Source: JAJFUG01 sp964386505 (GTDB taxonomy: Bacteria; Gemmatimonadota; Glassbacteria; GWA2-58-10). Taken from it: a DNA stretch of 31,313 nucleotides. Under the pieces are notes generated by a model that saw only the letters and a list, made by a program, of their open reading frames with translations, was not told the origin of the DNA and did not search any database. Made by a program: the position numbers and the translations under genes. This document shows positions 29,846 through 31,313 of this stretch, piece by piece; the first letter of the stretch is position 1, and each line of letters starts with the position of its first letter. Location: positions 1-31,313 of the forward strand of contig CAYLSM010000030.1 of the NCBI GenBank assembly GCA_964386505.1. Direction: 5' to 3'.

Positions 29846-31313
29846 ATGAAACAACTGTTGCTGCTATCCGCCCTCCCGCTCTTTCTGCTCGTTTCGTTTG
29901 TCCTGGGCGCTCCAACGGACAGTCTTGTCACCGTACCTGCGGCAAGCTTTCGCGCCGTTGACTGGCTCACCGGCGTTCCGCTGGAGGTTTCGGTCGACGA
30001 GTTCAGGCTTGCCAGAACCGAAACCACCCAGAGGGAATTTCAGGCCGTAATGGGCTACAATCCCTCCAGCCACCTGGGGCCGGACCTGCCGGTGGAGAGC
30101 GTGAGCTGGTGGGAGGCGATCGGCTACTGCAACCGGAGAAGCATTCAGGAAGGTCTGGAGCCGTGTTACGACCTGACAACCGGTAAGTGTGATTTCAGCC
30201 GTAACGGCTACCGCCTCCCCACCGAGGCCGAGTGGGACCTGGCCGACAGCAGCCTCACAGCCTGGCCGGCCGAACAGATCAACAGTCACGCCAACCTCGG
30301 CTCGGATAATATGGAAGACATCCAATGGCTGATGAAAGACCTCAAGGGAAAGTCGACCCGTGCGGTGGGCAGCTACGAGCCGAACGTGTTCGGTCTGTAC
30401 GATATGCTCGGAAATGTCTGGGAATGGTGTAACGATTACAACTACAACCCGACCAGGTTTTCCGCCCTGCCGGTGACCAACCCGCAAGGCCCCGGCTGGA
30501 GCCCGGAGCGGGTGATCCGCGGCGGCTCGTTTTTCACCACCACCAGTTTCTGGAACTGGGGTTTCCGCTCCTGTTTCGAACCGGACAGAAAAAGTCGCTA
30601 CACAGGTTTCAGGGTGGCGCGCACCTCCCCCGGCCGTGGCGCCAGGAAAGAGCAAATCGACGAGGCCCAGTGGCTGGAGCCTTACTACAAGGTTCCACCC
30701 AAGTACGAGAACAACACGGGCGGGCTATCCTCATTGATTGTCGACGACAAGGGAAAGACCATAGCCACGCTCGATCAGTGGCAGGCTAAAAGGAAACTGC
30801 TGCATGACAAGTGGATGAAAATAATCGGCACGCTGCCGGTTGTCCCTCCAGCGCCGACTGTGCGAATCATCCGCACCTTCGAGGAGGACATCTACACCGG
30901 CTATCTGATGCAGCTCCAGGTGGAGCCGGACTACTGGGAAGAGATATACCTTATGGTCCCGAACCGCCCGCTGTCAAAACCAGTGCCGGCGGTGATAGTG
31001 CCGTACTACGACGTGGGCACTCCGGCCGGGAAGCACCTGGGAGGCAGACGGTTCACGGCGATGAGCGTGCGCTCGTTCGCCTACATGGCGGTGCAGCGGG
31101 GGATGATCGCGGTTTCGATCCGCTGGTTCGGCGAAAGCTACGGCGAAAACTACGCGGAATCGATCGGCAACCTGAGGGCCAAATACCCAAATCTGAGCGG
31201 CATGGGCAAGTGGGTCTGGGATTCGCAGCGTCTGGTGGATTATCTCTGCACCCGGCCGGATGTAGACAAAAACCGGATCGGCATTATCGGCCATTCCCTC
31301 GGGGCGATGGTGT
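29846..31313 (+). CDS. Secreted FGE-like (SUMF1-fold) protein fused to alpha/beta hydrolase, partial
   Basis: The reading frame stays open to the window edge (489 codons). It begins with a signal peptide (MKQLLLLSALPLFLLVSFVLG, cleavage near residue 22). Residues 35-255 are a formylglycine-generating-enzyme fold: ARTETTQREFQAVMG, YRLPTEAEWDLA, GLYDMLGNVWEWCND, RVIRGGSF and YTGFRVAR. The two active-site cysteines of true FGEs, after GGSF, are replaced (GGSFFTTTSFWNWGFRS), so sulfatase activation is unlikely. After a linker, residues from about 370 onward resemble an acetyl-xylan-esterase/dienelactone-type alpha/beta hydrolase. The nucleophile elbow GHSLG lies at the very end of the window, so the rest of the catalytic triad is not seen. 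AAAGGAA precedes the ATG. It may act on extracellular glycans, as an inference. Confidence 0.85.
   Translation, partial: MKQLLLLSALPLFLLVSFVLGAPTDSLVTVPAASFRAVDWLTGVPLEVSVDEFRLARTETTQREFQAVMGYNPSSHLGPDLPVESVSWWEAIGYCNRRSIQEGLEPCYDLTTGKCDFSRNGYRLPTEAEWDLADSSLTAWPAEQINSHANLGSDNMEDIQWLMKDLKGKSTRAVGSYEPNVFGLYDMLGNVWEWCNDYNYNPTRFSALPVTNPQGPGWSPERVIRGGSFFTTTSFWNWGFRSCFEPDRKSRYTGFRVARTSPGRGARKEQIDEAQWLEPYYKVPPKYENNTGGLSSLIVDDKGKTIATLDQWQAKRKLLHDKWMKIIGTLPVVPPAPTVRIIRTFEEDIYTGYLMQLQVEPDYWEEIYLMVPNRPLSKPVPAVIVPYYDVGTPAGKHLGGRRFTAMSVRSFAYMAVQRGMIAVSIRWFGESYGENYAESIGNLRAKYPNLSGMGKWVWDSQRLVDYLCTRPDVDKNRIGIIGHSLGAMV

Noticed and set aside
1..31313. tRNA or rRNA genes, CRISPR arrays, insertion sequences, prophage or attachment sites
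   Set aside because: None was recognisable by eye. The only repeats are the short palindromes described, and the gene order looks like stable chromosomal backbone.

Overview
The window is about 31 kb of GC-rich, gene-dense chromosomal DNA, with only short AT-rich gaps between operons. The gene content suggests a deep-branching bacterium of the FCB/candidate-phylum type (KSB1, Zixibacteria, Latescibacterota or Glassbacteria-like). The clues are a GWxTD-family exported protein, a small secreted protein ending in a T9SS/FlgD-like tail, the order ileS-dksA/traR-lspA-rluD, several Tat-signal proteins and an AmmeMemoRadiSam locus. The phylum is an inference; no rRNA or tRNA gene is visible.

Layout: (1) 1-2216, plus strand: end of dapA, then dapB and a class I aspartate aminotransferase (lysine/aspartate-family metabolism). 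(2) 2217-2482: a convergent gap packed with palindromic repeats and a bidirectional terminator. (3) 2483-4810, minus strand: an exported TPR/GWxTD protein. (4) 5134-11461, plus strand: promoter and structured leader, a type-2 ileS whose signature motif is GIHH rather than HxGH, then a DksA/TraR zinc finger protein, lspA, rluD and a YhaM-like HD/OB exonuclease, closely spaced or overlapping. (5) 11462-18576, plus strand: the rod-shape cluster mreB-mreC-mreD-mrdA(PBP2)-rodA, followed without a gap by a GT2 glycosyltransferase. mreB appears to lack a canonical start codon. (6) 18746-19669: an orphan Tat-signal TIM-barrel-like protein. (7) 19880-20461, minus strand: a small protein with a sorting tail. 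(8) 20664-25221, minus strand: a four-gene AmmeMemoRadiSam cassette (MEMO; DUF362; radical SAM; MEMO-AMMECR1 fusion) in which three of the four proteins carry export signals. (9) 25337-28006, minus strand: Asp/Glu racemase-like protein, TGS GTPase and PHP phosphoesterase, driven by a consensus-perfect promoter. (10) 28211-29755, plus strand: methylene-THF reductase fused to a MetV-type cysteine-rich domain. (11) 29846-end, plus strand: a secreted FGE-like/alpha-beta hydrolase fusion cut by the window edge.

The best candidate for an undescribed system is the apparently exported AmmeMemoRadiSam-DUF362 cassette. A radical SAM enzyme and a DUF362 protein both carry twin-arginine leaders, a MEMO-AMMECR1 fusion carries a lipoprotein-like leader, and a second MEMO paralogue looks cytoplasmic. 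Other notable points are the GxHH-type isoleucyl-tRNA synthetase (a motif tied to extreme mupirocin insensitivity), the likely AUC initiation codon of mreB, and a family of GTAGGGGC/AAGGGGCACGG palindromes.
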